64,000 bases of DNA, taken from positions 5,127,001 through 5,191,000 of the forward strand of contig NZ_CP133605.1 in assembly GCF_031199965.1 (NCBI RefSeq), in the 5' to 3' direction. Below the pieces are notes generated by a model. The model saw nothing but the letters and a program-made list of their open reading frames with translations. It searched no databases and was not told the DNA's origin. Below, in pieces: positions 37,427-46,792 of this stretch (the stretch's first letter is position 1; every line of letters begins with the position of its first letter). Source of the DNA: Paenibacillus sp. D2_2. Lineage in GTDB: Bacteria > Bacillota > Bacilli > Paenibacillales > Paenibacillaceae. Both the position numbers and the translations under genes were made by a program.

Positions 37427-37460
37427 TGTATTATTATACGGTCTGACTTATATAAATACA
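37427..37460. promoter_or_regulatory. Candidate tandem ArgR (AhrC) boxes upstream of argC
   Basis: TGTATTATTATACG (37427-37440) and CTTATATAAATACA (37447-37460) each match TGNAT-W4-ATNCA with one and two mismatches. Their starts are 20 bp apart, the spacing favoured by ArgR/AhrC hexamers. They lie 65-98 bp upstream of argC. Inferred from pattern; the region is AT-rich, so chance matches are possible. Confidence 0.45.
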
Positions 37461-37518
37461 ACCATTAATTATTTTAATTTTGGCTTCTCTAGAAATCGAT
37501 AGAAGGAGAATTGAGCAA

Positions 37519-37562
37519 CAAAAAAACACACCCTCTGGTCTTCACCAGAAAGAGTGTGCTTA
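37519..37562 (-). terminator. Terminator of yitT-type gene
   Basis: AGCACACTCT, CTGGT, GAAG, ACCAG and GGTGTGTT form a hairpin on the minus strand, followed by TTTTTT. Confidence 0.85.
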
Positions 37563-37593
37563 TAAAATTCTTTAGACGAATTCGGAGACTGTA

Positions 37594-38486
37594 CTATAAC
37601 CCCTCAACCCTCTTGAAGCCTTCTCCTAGAACTTCATGAGCATTTGTAATAATCACGAAAGCAGTCGGGTCAAGCGACTGCACCAACATCTTGAGTCTAG
37701 TTATCTCACTCTGACCAACGACGACCATGAGCACCGTGCGCTCCTCCCCAGTATATCCGCCGTGGGCATCCAGTTTGGTTAAGCCGCGGTCCAAATGCTT
37801 CAGCACCGCCTCGGATATTTCATCCGTCTTGTCAGCAATAATGTATGCCACCTTCGTATAATTGAAGCCGAGCTCAATCATGTCGATGATCTTACCAGTA
37901 ATATAAAGTCCGATGAGAGCGTAAAGCGCCTTCTCAGGAGACAGAACAAACATAGCTATTAATATAACCATACCGTCCATCATCACGACACAGACCGATA
38001 AGTTCAACCGGGTTAGCTTCTGGATAATCTGGGCGAGCGTTGACAGTCCCCTGTCGATGCGCGACCTCGGAAGACAATTCCAAGCCCGAGTCCGACACCA
38101 ATACCGCCATACAAAGAAGCTAACAACGGATCCGTCGTTGGAACAGACCAATCCTTTGTCAAGAAGACGAATAGTGGCAGTACAATAGTACCTAGCAAGG
38201 AGCGGATGGCATAGTTGCGCCCCAGCACCAGGTAGCCTGCTATAAATAAAGGAATATTGAGAGCCCATTGTGTATATGCTGGCTCAATGCCGAACACCGA
38301 TTGGACAATAACCGAGATGCCGGAAACCCCACCAGATGCGATATTGCTTGGTAATAGAAATAGATTGAAGGCCAGAGCCGTAATAAATGAACCCAAAATA
38401 ATCATGACCGTATCGATTGTATGACGAATCGGCCCGTTTACCGGAAAATATTCATTAAGCCTTCGTTTGCGGGTTGGTGACGACAC
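37594..38486 (-). CDS. YitT-family membrane protein (one apparent shift)
   Basis: About 297 residues with one base added at the CCCC run 38048-38051, giving FRGR...STGGLSTLAQII. Five hydrophobic helices fill the first ~190 residues (DUF161/YitT region, with LPSNIASGGVSGISVIVQ). A cytoplasmic DUF2179 domain follows (YTGEERTVLMVVVGQSEITR). It resembles the multi-gene YitT/YpjC/YqfU families of Bacilli, whose transport role is unclear. It follows prfB on the same strand after a 143-bp gap. Confidence 0.85.
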
Positions 38487-38629
38487 CCCAGTTCCTCCTT
38501 AGCTATCATCTCAAAAAAATCCCTACACACCGGAAGAACTTGACGAGACATATTGGAGCCTGCTCTCCCCAGCTCTACCATGTAATGTGTAGGAATCGTT
38601 ATTCTTTACATTCGTTATTAGACTAGCTA

Positions 38630-39740
38630 TTAACCTTCAGTTCTGATCTGACTCCGCAAATAACCGTCAATAAATGCGTCCAAATCGCCGTCCATGACAG
38701 CACCAACGTTCCCGGTCTCTACCGAGGTACGATGATCCTTGACCATACTGTAAGGGTGGAATACGTACGAGCGAATTTGGCTACCCCAAGCGATATCAGA
38801 TTGTTCACCGCGGATCTCATCCAGCGCTTTCTTCTGTTCCTCCAGCTTGCGTTCATAAAGCTTTGAACGGAGCATCGTCATTGCGCGCTCACGGTTCTTG
38901 ATCTGCGAGCGTTCATTCTGACACGTCACGACGATCCCAGTTGGCAAGTGAGTAATCCGCACCGCAGAGTCAGTCGTATTGATATGCTGACCACCCGCAC
39001 CGCTCGCCCGGTACGTATCGATCTTGAGATCCTCGGTACGAATCTCGATATCCACATCATCGGTAATCTCCGGTACTACATCGCAAGAAACGAACGAGGT
39101 ATGTCTGCGGCCTGAGGAATCAAATGGCGATATCCGAACCAGACGGTGTACACCCTTCTCCGCCTTTAAATATCCGTAGGCATTGTAGCCCTTAATCAAC
39201 AGCGTTACACTCTTGATTCCGGCTTCATCTCCCGGTAAGTAATCAAGTGTCTCGACTTTGAAGCCGCGTTTCTCTGCCCAGCGTGTATACATCCTTAGCA
39301 GCATAGAGCCCCAGTCCTGGGATTCTGTTCCTCCGGCACCTGGATGCAGCTCAAGAATCGCATTCATCTTGTCATATGGCTCACTCAACAGCAGTTGAAG
39401 CTCGAAATCTTCTAACTTCTTCAACAGCGATGTTACAGAGTTACTGATCTCCGACAATAATGACTCATCATTCTCCTCTTCAGCCAGTTCCGCCATCATC
39501 TCGATGTCGTCATACTCCTGCTGCAATGTATTGTATTGGTCGACAGAGGACTTCACAGCGTTCATCTCTGCGATTAATGCCTGGGCCTTGTCATTGTCAT
39601 CCCAAAAGTCCGGTGCCGCCATCTTCTCTTCATAGTTCGCGATCATTTCCTGCTTCAGGTCTAAGTCAAAGAGACCCCCTAAGATTAGTTAGTCGCGTAG
39701 CTATCTCTCTCATATCATGCTTTACATTTGGATCGATCAT
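38630..39740 (-). CDS. prfB: Peptide chain release factor 2 with programmed +1 frameshift
   Basis: 369 residues when the programmed shift is read. The short first frame starts at ATG 39738-39740 (MIDPNVKHDMREIATRLTNL) and stops at an in-frame TGA (39666-39668). The +1 frame continues DLDLKQEMIANYEEK. The catalytic GGQ loop (ASGAGGQHINTTDSAVR) is present, and the stop-recognition SPF-type motif appears as ISPFDSSG. RF2 ends translation at UGA and UAA. The frameshift is autoregulatory: low RF2 lets the ribosome slip past its own UGA. The gene follows secA, as in many Firmicutes. Confidence 0.97.
39666..39680 (-). promoter_or_regulatory. prfB programmed +1 frameshift site
   Basis: The coding strand reads AGGGGGTCTCTTTGAC: a Shine-Dalgarno-like AGGGGG, three bases, the slippery CTT, and the TGA stop followed by C. 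This is the classical RF2 arrangement. Confidence 0.96.
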
Positions 39741-39835
39741 GCTGTTCAATCACCTTCCTGTACGATTATTACGCTCATTTTATACATTTCTAGTGTTAAT
39801 CACAATAGGACGCCCTATTAAAAAAATAAAAAAAA

Positions 39836-39866
39836 CGGGGAGCTATCCGATCACGGAAGCTCCCCG
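39836..39866 (-). terminator. Terminator of secA
   Basis: CGGGGAGCT and AGCTCCCCG form a 9-bp GC-rich stem; TTTTTTTTATTTTTTT follows on the minus strand. Confidence 0.92.
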
Positions 39867-39874
39867 CTGTCTAA

Positions 39875-42381
39875 TTATGCGTTCTGTCCGTGGCAGTGTT
39901 TGTATTTCTTACCGCTGCCGCAAGGGCAAAGATCGTTACGTCCTATTTGCTCGTCGCGCTTCACCGGACGTTTCTCTGCTGGCTCACCACTAGTCGAGAT
40001 TTTGTCCTCATCTACAACCGCCTGGCGCTCCTGGTTCGTCTCGATTTGCGCCTTCATAATATAATTCGCAACTTCTTCCTGAATCGTCGCAATCATCTCG
40101 TTGAACATCTCGTAGCCTTCGAATTGGTACTCGCGCAGTGGATCCGTACCGCCGTAAGCACGCAGATGAATACCTTGACGCAATTGATCCATCGCATCGA
40201 TATGATCCATCCACTTGCTATCTACAGCACGCAGAGCAATAACTTCTCGAATTCACGCACCAGTTCAGGACCGATCGCCTGCTCACGAGTATCATATTTC
40301 GCCATAACCTTCTCGAAGATGAATTCGACCATCTCATCGGCCTCTTTGCCCAGAGATCGTCGCGGTTCAATGCGCCTTCATCAAGCATCTTCGAATTCAT
40401 ATAATCGGCAATCTCTTGTAATTCCCAGTTCTCCGGAATGTCATCCGCGGTATGAACCGCAACGACACGCTCAATGACCGGTTTAATCATATCCACGACA
40501 ATTTGCTTAACATTCTCTGATTCAAGCAGCTCGCGGCGTTGCTTATAAATAATCTCACGTTGCTGATTCATCACGTCGTCATATTGCAATACGACTTTAC
40601 GCACGTCGAAGTTATTACCTTCAACACGTTTCTGAGCGGATTCAACCGCACGCGTAATCATCTTGCTCTCGATCGGCTGATCCTCTTCGAAGCCAAGACG
40701 CTCCATCATGTTCATGACGTTATCTGCCCCGAACCGCTTCATCAATTCATCACCAAGCGACAAATAGAACTGCGTCGAGCCCGGGTCACCTTGACGTCCG
40801 GCACGACCACGAAGCTGGTTATCAATCCGACGTGATTCATGACGCTCTGTACCAATAATATGCAAACCGCCAACGTCGTTTACACCTTCACCAAGTAAAA
40901 TGTCAGTACCACGTCCTGCCATGTTCGTAGCGATTGTAACGGAACCCGGCTCGCCCGCGCGAGAAATAATCTCGGCTTCTTCCGCATGGTATTTGGCGTT
41001 CAGCACTTTATGAGGAACACCCTTACGCTTCAGCATCTCGGAGAGAAGCTCAGAGTTCTCAATCGAAACGGTACCAACCAGGATCGGCTGATTCTTCTTA
41101 TGGCGCTCTACGATCTGGTCCACAACCGCTCTGAACTTGCCTTCCTCGCTCTTGTAGACAACATCTGGCATATCAACCCGCTGATTCGGACGGTTCGTCG
41201 GTACTTGAAGCACTTCAAGCCCGTAAATCTTCTTGAATTCCTCTTCCTCGGTCTTCGCTGTACCTGGTCATGCCAGCCAGCTTGCGATACATCCGGAAAT
41301 AGTTCTGGAATGTAATAGTCGCGAGCGTCATGCTCTCATTCTGAACCTCGATGCCTTCCTTCGCTTCAATCGCCTGATGTAATCCATCGCTATAACGTCG
41401 ACCTTGCATAATCCGGCCTGTAAATTCATCGACGATGAGCACTTCATCTTCAGTAACAACATAATCCACGTCACGGCGCATAATGACATTTGCCTTCAGC
41501 GCTTGGGTAACATGGTGGTTCAGCAAGATGTTACTATGATCATATAAATTCTCGATACCGAAAGCTTTTTCCGCCTTGGCAACCCCTTTTTCAGTAAGAG
41601 CTACGGCTTTTACTTTGATATCAACGGTGTAATCCTCTTCACGCTCCAGCTTCTTCACAAATCGATCAGCAAAATAGTAAAGCTCCGTCGACTTCTCAGC
41701 TTGTCCGGAAATGATCAGCGGAGTACGTGCTTCGTCAATCAGGATGGAGTCAACTTCGTCAATAATACAATAGTAGAGCGGACGTTGTACCATTTGCTCT
41801 TTGTAAAGAACCATATTGTCGCGCAAATAGTCAAAGCCGAACTCATTATTCGTACCATAAGTAATATCACAAGCATAAGCTGCTTGTTTATCCTCATGTT
41901 CCATACCGTTCAAATTGATGCCTACGGTCATACCAAGGAAGTTATAGACTTGGCCCATTTGCTCGCTATCCCGTTGCGCCAAATAATCATTGACCGTAAC
42001 GACATGCACGCCTTTGTTTAACAGAGCATTCAAATAAACCGGCAGGGTACCGACCAGCGTCTTCCCTTCACCGGTTTTCATTTCAGCGATTCTTCCTTCA
42101 TGCAAAGCCATACCGCCGATCAACTGCACGTCATAGTGACGTAGGCCGAGCGTTCTCTTGGAAGCTTCTCTTACTGTAGCAAAAGCTTCTGGAAGAATTT
42201 CGTCCACAGTTTCGCCCTTCTCGATCCGTTCACGAAACTCTGCGGTCTTCCCTTGCAATTGCTCGTCCGATAAAGCTACGAACTGAGGTTCCAAATTATT
42301 AATAATATCTACCGTCTTCATCAGACGTTTAACGTCACGTTCATTCGTGTCGCCAAATATCTTTTTCACTAATCCCAGCAT
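39875..42381 (-). CDS. secA: Preprotein translocase ATPase SecA (three apparent shifts)
   Basis: 835 residues after correction, the normal length. The frame starts MLGLVKKIFGDTNERDVKRL. Walker A MKTGEGKTLVGTL, DEVDSILIDEARTP, the GTDI region NMAGRGTDILLGEG, GRAGRQGDPGSTQFYLSLGD and the C-terminal zinc motif RNDLCPCGSGKKYKHCHG are all present. Shifts occur at 41263-41267 (CCAGG, one base too many), 40349-40351 (GGG, one short) and 40243 (one G short). Corrections give MTGTAKTEEEEFKKIYGLEV, DDLWGKEADEMVEFIF and REFEKVIALRAVDSKWMDH. SecA drives Sec export and is essential, so three real lesions are implausible. Uncorrected ORFs: 41215-42381, 40218-41213, 39875-40210. Confidence 0.97.
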
Positions 42382-42498
42382 GATTTACCCCTTTCACGCA
42401 TATACAGATGATTTGCCTAAATTGTAACAGTTTGTAATCAATGCCGCAACACACGACATCACCGTGGCACATCGGCAATTTGCTCCTATATGAATAAA

Positions 42499-42528
42499 GA
42501 GCCCTACCCGCTTAGCGGATAAAGGCTC
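42499..42528 (-). terminator. Terminator of hpf
   Basis: GAGCC, CCGCTTAGCGG and GGCTC form a nested hairpin; TTTATTCAT follows on the minus strand. It lies between hpf and secA. Confidence 0.65.
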
Positions 42529-42603
42529 GCTCCTTTTACTTCAATTGAAAGAATTACCATTTAGATTCCAACAATCGTCATGAATGGATACGAATTGTTA
42601 CAG

Positions 42604-43152
42604 CTATTCTTGCTCGATTAATCCATATTTGCCATCGTTCCGTTTGTACACCACGTTGGTCTCATTCGTCTCAATGTTAGCAAATACGAAGAAATTGTGA
42701 CCTACCATATTCATTTGCAAAATAGCTTCTTCTACATCCATCGGTTTCAAAGTGAACTTCTTCGTCCGAACGACTTCGAGTTCGTCTTCTTCTGCGTCAC
42801 GTGCAGATCCGTTCACTGGACCTTCGACGAACAAATTCTTCAGACCGCTCTCCTGACGGAATTTACGGTTGATCTTCGTCTTATGTTTACGGATTTGGCG
42901 TTCCAGCTTGTCCACGACCCCATCCATCGATGCATACATATCATCGCTTCGATGTTCGGCACGTAGCACTACGCCTGTAAGAGGAATTGTGACTTCGACT
43001 ACATGCAAGCCTCGTACAACACTCAGCGTTACATTACCACCTGTAGTCGGCGGTACATCAAAGTACTTGTCAAGTCGGCTGAGCTTCTTATCTACGTATT
43101 CTCGCAATGCTTCGGTCACTTCAATTTGTTGTCCTCGAATACTATAATTCAT
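42604..43152 (-). CDS. hpf: Ribosome hibernation promoting factor, long form
   Basis: 182 residues. The N-terminal S30AE domain (1-105) starts MNYSIRGQQIEVTEALREYV; the C-terminal dimerisation domain (about 125-180) contains KRFTL-like KKFTLKPMDVEEAILQMNMVGHNFF and NVVYKRNDGKYGLI. The long form joins two 70S ribosomes into 100S dimers in stationary phase. It is directly upstream of secA, as in B. subtilis. Confidence 0.96.
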   Translation of the reverse strand: MNYSIRGQQIEVTEALREYVDKKLSRLDKYFDVPPTTGGNVTLSVVRGLHVVEVTIPLTGVVLRAEHRSDDMYASMDGVVDKLERQIRKHKTKINRKFRQESGLKNLFVEGPVNGSARDAEEDELEVVRTKKFTLKPMDVEEAILQMNMVGHNFFVFANIETNETNVVYKRNDGKYGLIEQE

Positions 43153-43265
43153 AGGGCACTCCTCCTTTGACTTTGCACCTTTATTATATCACACATATTA
43201 ACCCAAAGTAAAAAATGTAAAAGGCAAGTTAATGGCAAAATCATGACGTCAAGAACAAATAAAAA

Positions 43266-43283
43266 ACCCTGGTTTCCCAGGGT
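43266..43283 (-). terminator. Terminator of cold-shock gene
   Basis: ACCCTGG-GTTT-CCCAGGGT hairpin followed on the minus strand by TTTTTTATTTG. Confidence 0.85.
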
Positions 43284-43357
43284 CTTATTGCTAGCGAATC
43301 TCTAATTGCTAACCATCATACATTATATATGTAGGTCGGCTTATAAGTGCCGGATGA

Positions 43358-43555
43358 TTATAATTTGATTACGTTAGCCGCTTGTGGTCCACGAGCTCCG
43401 TCGACGATATCGAATTCTACGGATTGGCCTTCTTCCAAAGTCTTGAAGCCTTCGGATTGAATAGCGGAGAAGTGTACGAATACGTCTGTTCCTTCTTCAG
43501 TTTCGATGAAACCGTATCCTTTTTCTGCGTTAAACCATTTTACTTTACCTTGCAT
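43358..43555 (-). CDS. Cold-shock protein (CspA/CspB type)
   Basis: 65 residues, one cold-shock domain. RNP1 KGYGFIE and RNP2 VFVHFSAIQ are intact; the start is MQGKVKWFNAEKGYGFI. It binds single-stranded RNA and DNA as an RNA chaperone. Ribosome site GAAGGG. The 5' leader is about 100 bases long to the AT-rich promoter region near 43680 and could fold, but I could not identify a defined thermosensor. Confidence 0.95.
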   Translation of the reverse strand: MQGKVKWFNAEKGYGFIETEEGTDVFVHFSAIQSEGFKTLEEGQSVEFDIVDGARGPQAANVIKL

Positions 43556-43754
43556 GCACTAACATTCCCTTCATTATCAAGTAAGAGTTCGGTCCTTAAA
43601 GAACAAGCCCTCACTTTTGAGTTTACCACCCAAACTTAACCAGTGTCAATTACCAAAGAAAAGGTTTTACTGTAAAAATAATGTATGGATTGGTTTAATA
43701 TAAATTTTACATTTTATATTTTTTCTTCAGTACATGATATCACGAATAAAACAT

Positions 43755-43788
43755 AAACAAGACCGATAATCTTTTATCGGCCCTGTTT
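43755..43788 (-). terminator. Terminator of the fliD-fliS-fliT group
   Basis: AAACAGGGCCGATAA and TTATCGGTCTTGTTT pair on the minus strand, close after the stop at 43790. Confidence 0.7.
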
Positions 43789-43789
43789 A

Positions 43790-44125
43790 CTAGTTCCTTC
43801 TGTCCATTAGAATACTATCAGATGCATACGAAGTCTCATAGGCACTTCGCTGCTGCTTCGCTTGATCCCGCTGCATTAACCAATCAGAGGCTTCTAATTT
43901 GAGTTGCTCCATCCTCTGGCGAATCATCTGATCAAATTCCAAAATAGAACCAAGCTTCTCTTGCTGAGAATGATTCAACGAAATACGCGAGGCATTGACA
44001 ACGATCTGATCAACAATAAGCTGGCGCTGCTCTACAAAAGCTACGAGCTCATCACTCGACATCTGGTTCAATGAACTACTGACAGACCTCGTAATCTGAT
44101 CCAACTGTACTAATAATTCGTCCAT
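43790..44125 (-). CDS. fliT: FliT-like flagellar chaperone candidate
   Basis: 111 residues, fully helical and Gln/Leu-rich, directly after fliS (8-bp gap) and last in the flagellar group. Size, helix content and position match FliT, the export chaperone for the filament cap FliD. Sequence motifs are weak, so the name rests mainly on position. Confidence 0.65.
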   Translation of the reverse strand: MDELLVQLDQITRSVSSSLNQMSSDELVAFVEQRQLIVDQIVVNASRISLNHSQQEKLGSILEFDQMIRQRMEQLKLEASDWLMQRDQAKQQRSAYETSYASDSILMDRRN

Positions 44126-44133
44126 TATTTCTC

Positions 44134-44520
44134 CTAATCCCCGCTGACTGCAACAAACTTCGCGGCCTGAGCCCAGGACTCTCGGAGATCTAACAGATAC
44201 CCTAGCACTTCTTCAGCAGGGGCCTCCTGCTTCTTAATGTTCGCCTCTATCAGAAGATGATTCATGTACTCATAGAGCGCAGACAGCCCCTTAGAGACCT
44301 CGAAGCTATGGTCCAAAGTAACTGTTAATTCCGATATGATAGCCTGTGCTTTATTTAGTAGAGTATTCGTCTTATCATAATCCCGCTCCTGGATCCCCTC
44401 GATGCCCCCTCGAACGAAGCGAATCGCTCCATCATACAGCATCAGCAATAACTGTGAAGGGGTGGACGTTTGTACAGAAGTCTTTTTGTATTTATCGTAT
44501 GGTGATGTAATCATTATCAT
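44134..44520 (-). CDS. fliS: Flagellar export chaperone FliS
   Basis: 128 residues. The family start YDKYKKTSVQTSTPSQLLLM and LYDGAIRFVRGG are present. It binds the flagellin C-terminus in the cytoplasm and prevents early polymerisation. It lies between fliD and fliT, 21 bp from fliD. Confidence 0.95.
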   Translation of the reverse strand: MIMITSPYDKYKKTSVQTSTPSQLLLMLYDGAIRFVRGGIEGIQERDYDKTNTLLNKAQAIISELTVTLDHSFEVSKGLSALYEYMNHLLIEANIKKQEAPAEEVLGYLLDLRESWAQAAKFVAVSGD

Positions 44521-44541
44521 TCACTCCTAAAAAGGCATCAC

Positions 44542-46026
44542 TCATTGAGAAAGTAGATTTGTTATGCTCGAAGACTGAGAATTCATTTTATTAATTGCAG
44601 TTTCCATTGCTGTAAATTGACTATAGTATTTAGATTCAAGAGTAGTTAGCTTTTTTTGTAAGTCTGAGATACGATCATTAACACTTTTAAGTTCTTTTCC
44701 CATTACACTTTCTGTATTGTACGCATCTGTTAAACTGGTGGAATATTTAGATGTACCAGCCCGTTCGGAAAGGGATTCCAGTGGGCCCATCAAATTATCG
44801 TACAGTTTATTAAAGAATCCACTCGTCCCATCCGCTCCAACAAATAGCTCTAAAACAGCATCAGGATTATCTTCTATCGCCTTCTTCAATTTATCTTCAT
44901 CTAGCACTAACTTACCATTCTCATAATATTCACCTGTAGTAATACCTATTGAACTGAGATTGATTGAAGCACCTTTCACCTCTGCTCTAGTGACCGCATC
45001 ACGCATATCCCAAACTGCTTTAGTAAGGATCTCATCATTTCGGAGCAAGCCGCTTTGGGCCTTCTCTTGCCATCTCTTAATGTCATCCTCTTTCATTCCA
45101 GACTTTTGTTCGTCAGTTAGTGGCGGAAAATTACGATAACGTTCCTCATTCAGTTTACCATTAATGGTTGCCAACACCGAGTTATAATCTGAGATAAAAG
45201 ATTTTATGGTCTCTAATACTTTTGTAGAATCTGTTTTAGAGGTAATAATGGACGGCTTACCCGCCTCAGTCTCGGCAAGAAGAGTAATCTCAACTCCATT
45301 AACCGTAAAAGTATTACTTGAATATTCTAATGGATCGCTACCGTTAATTGAAACCTCCGCTTTATCACCGCCTACATATGATGAACCACTTAAATTAAAG
45401 GCATCCATCAGATTGCCCCCAAAGTCCACATTCTGGTTACCATATTCCTTTGACTTTAACGTGATTTTTCCAGTGGTCTCATCCAGCGCTGCCGTTACAT
45501 TCGCCTGAGTATCACTATTGATTTTACGAATCACAGAATCAATTGTGTCAGATGAAGAGAACTCCAGTGTAACATCTTTGCCCCCAGAACGTGATACTGT
45601 TAAAGAAAATTGTTTTCCATCATCTCCCTCGCCAACAGCTCCGGCAAGACTATCTAATCTTGTATTCTTTGTCACGTTATTTCCAAGGCTACTTACACTG
45701 GTTATAGATCTCTGGGTGGCTAATTGCTGGACCTCAACCGTCATTTTCACTTGATTTGTGCTTGACGTTGCTTTAACACTAATAGCATCCTTATCTCCTG
45801 ACACTTCCGCCTTATAAGGATTCAATTCTGAACTCGTTTTATATTTCCATAGTTTATTATTGCGAAAATCCACTAATTGACTGTTAATCTGTCTGTAAAA
45901 ATCGCGTTTCCACTCAATCGTTTGTTTTTGTTGAGTCAATTTATCAAGTGGCACTCTCTTTGCTTGCATCATCTGTTTAACTATACTATCAATATCCATC
46001 CCTGAAGCCAGACCTGAAATTCTCAA
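44542..46026 (-). CDS. fliD: Flagellar filament capping protein FliD
   Basis: 494 residues. The N-terminal helical domain begins MRISGLASGMDIDSIVKQMM; the C-terminal part has LSSIGITTGEYYENGKLVLD and ends in a coiled coil (QKKLTTLESKYYSQFTAMET). FliD caps the filament outside the cell and folds incoming flagellin. It follows flaG and precedes fliS. Confidence 0.95.
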   Translation of the reverse strand: MRISGLASGMDIDSIVKQMMQAKRVPLDKLTQQKQTIEWKRDFYRQINSQLVDFRNNKLWKYKTSSELNPYKAEVSGDKDAISVKATSSTNQVKMTVEVQQLATQRSITSVSSLGNNVTKNTRLDSLAGAVGEGDDGKQFSLTVSRSGGKDVTLEFSSSDTIDSVIRKINSDTQANVTAALDETTGKITLKSKEYGNQNVDFGGNLMDAFNLSGSSYVGGDKAEVSINGSDPLEYSSNTFTVNGVEITLLAETEAGKPSIITSKTDSTKVLETIKSFISDYNSVLATINGKLNEERYRNFPPLTDEQKSGMKEDDIKRWQEKAQSGLLRNDEILTKAVWDMRDAVTRAEVKGASINLSSIGITTGEYYENGKLVLDEDKLKKAIEDNPDAVLELFVGADGTSGFFNKLYDNLMGPLESLSERAGTSKYSTSLTDAYNTESVMGKELKSVNDRISDLQKKLTTLESKYYSQFTAMETAINKMNSQSSSITNLLSQ

Positions 46027-46048
46027 AACTATTCCTCCTTCACTCTAC

Positions 46049-46438
46049 TTATACACGTTCATCAATTAATATACCTGCAAACTCCATCATCTTCGCCACT
46101 AGATCCAGCGTCTTCTCCGGTGGAATCTCCCGAATTAATTCGCCCGTATCACGATTCAGAACTTTAACCATTATAGAGTTAGTTTGCTTATGAACACTAA
46201 CCTCAAACTCTGTATGCGGGCCCTCAAGAGCTTTCATAGCACGATCTATTGCCTTGATCAATTGCTCTTCACCTATTGAAATATATTTACCCTGACGCTC
46301 CATACGCATTACTTGCCCCTCATTTGTAATGAGGACTCCACGGTCGTGGTCACTTGGCTCTTTCTTTGCGGGGGAGTAGCTAGATGTATTGCTTAACATT
46401 GGTGTTCTCCCGGATAATGATAATTCAGGCTTCATCAA
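46049..46438 (-). CDS. flaG: FlaG family protein
   Basis: 129 residues. A disordered N-terminal half (Ser/Pro-rich) leads to the FlaG domain, about 70-128: FEVSVHKQTNSIMVKVLNRDTG and ELIREIPPEKTLDLVAKMME. FlaG affects filament length in other bacteria. First gene of flaG-fliD-fliS-fliT. The 300 bp upstream (46439-46745) are AT-rich without an ORF and probably hold its promoter; I could not find a convincing SigD site. Confidence 0.9.
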   Translation of the reverse strand: MMKPELSLSGRTPMLSNTSSYSPAKKEPSDHDRGVLITNEGQVMRMERQGKYISIGEEQLIKAIDRAMKALEGPHTEFEVSVHKQTNSIMVKVLNRDTGELIREIPPEKTLDLVAKMMEFAGILIDERV

Positions 46439-46745
46439 TCAACCCTCCGGTTCACTCAGAATAATATTAATATATATATCGGCAAATTAAGCAAATGGCT
46501 TAATATGATTTACGAAAGTAATTATTTATCCAATTAGCTGATAGGGAACAATATTACACCAGCCTACTAAAAGAATTAACTAAATACCAAAAGTCGAGAA
46601 CTAACACTATTAGAATATCTACTTTCTTAATAGATCAAATTATTCGTGAAATATGCGCATAGAGGATAACCCCATAGAACCCGTGAAACATCATTTCTGA
46701 AGTAATCAGATTTCTACCTGTGACTCTATACATTCCTAAAAGAAA

Positions 46746-46778
46746 AAAGAGACCTTAGAGTGTTCCTAAGGTCTCTTT
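46746..46778 (-). terminator. Terminator of hag
   Basis: AAAGAGACCTTAG and CTAAGGTCTCTTT form a perfect 13-bp stem; TTTCTTTTAG follows on the minus strand. Confidence 0.93.
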
Positions 46779-46792
46779 CCTGAATATAAATC

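Noticed and set aside
39875..42381. secA, argJ, flgK and others as pseudogenes
   Set aside because: Several are essential or lie in intact operons, and one-base correction at G/C runs restores full-length family proteins.
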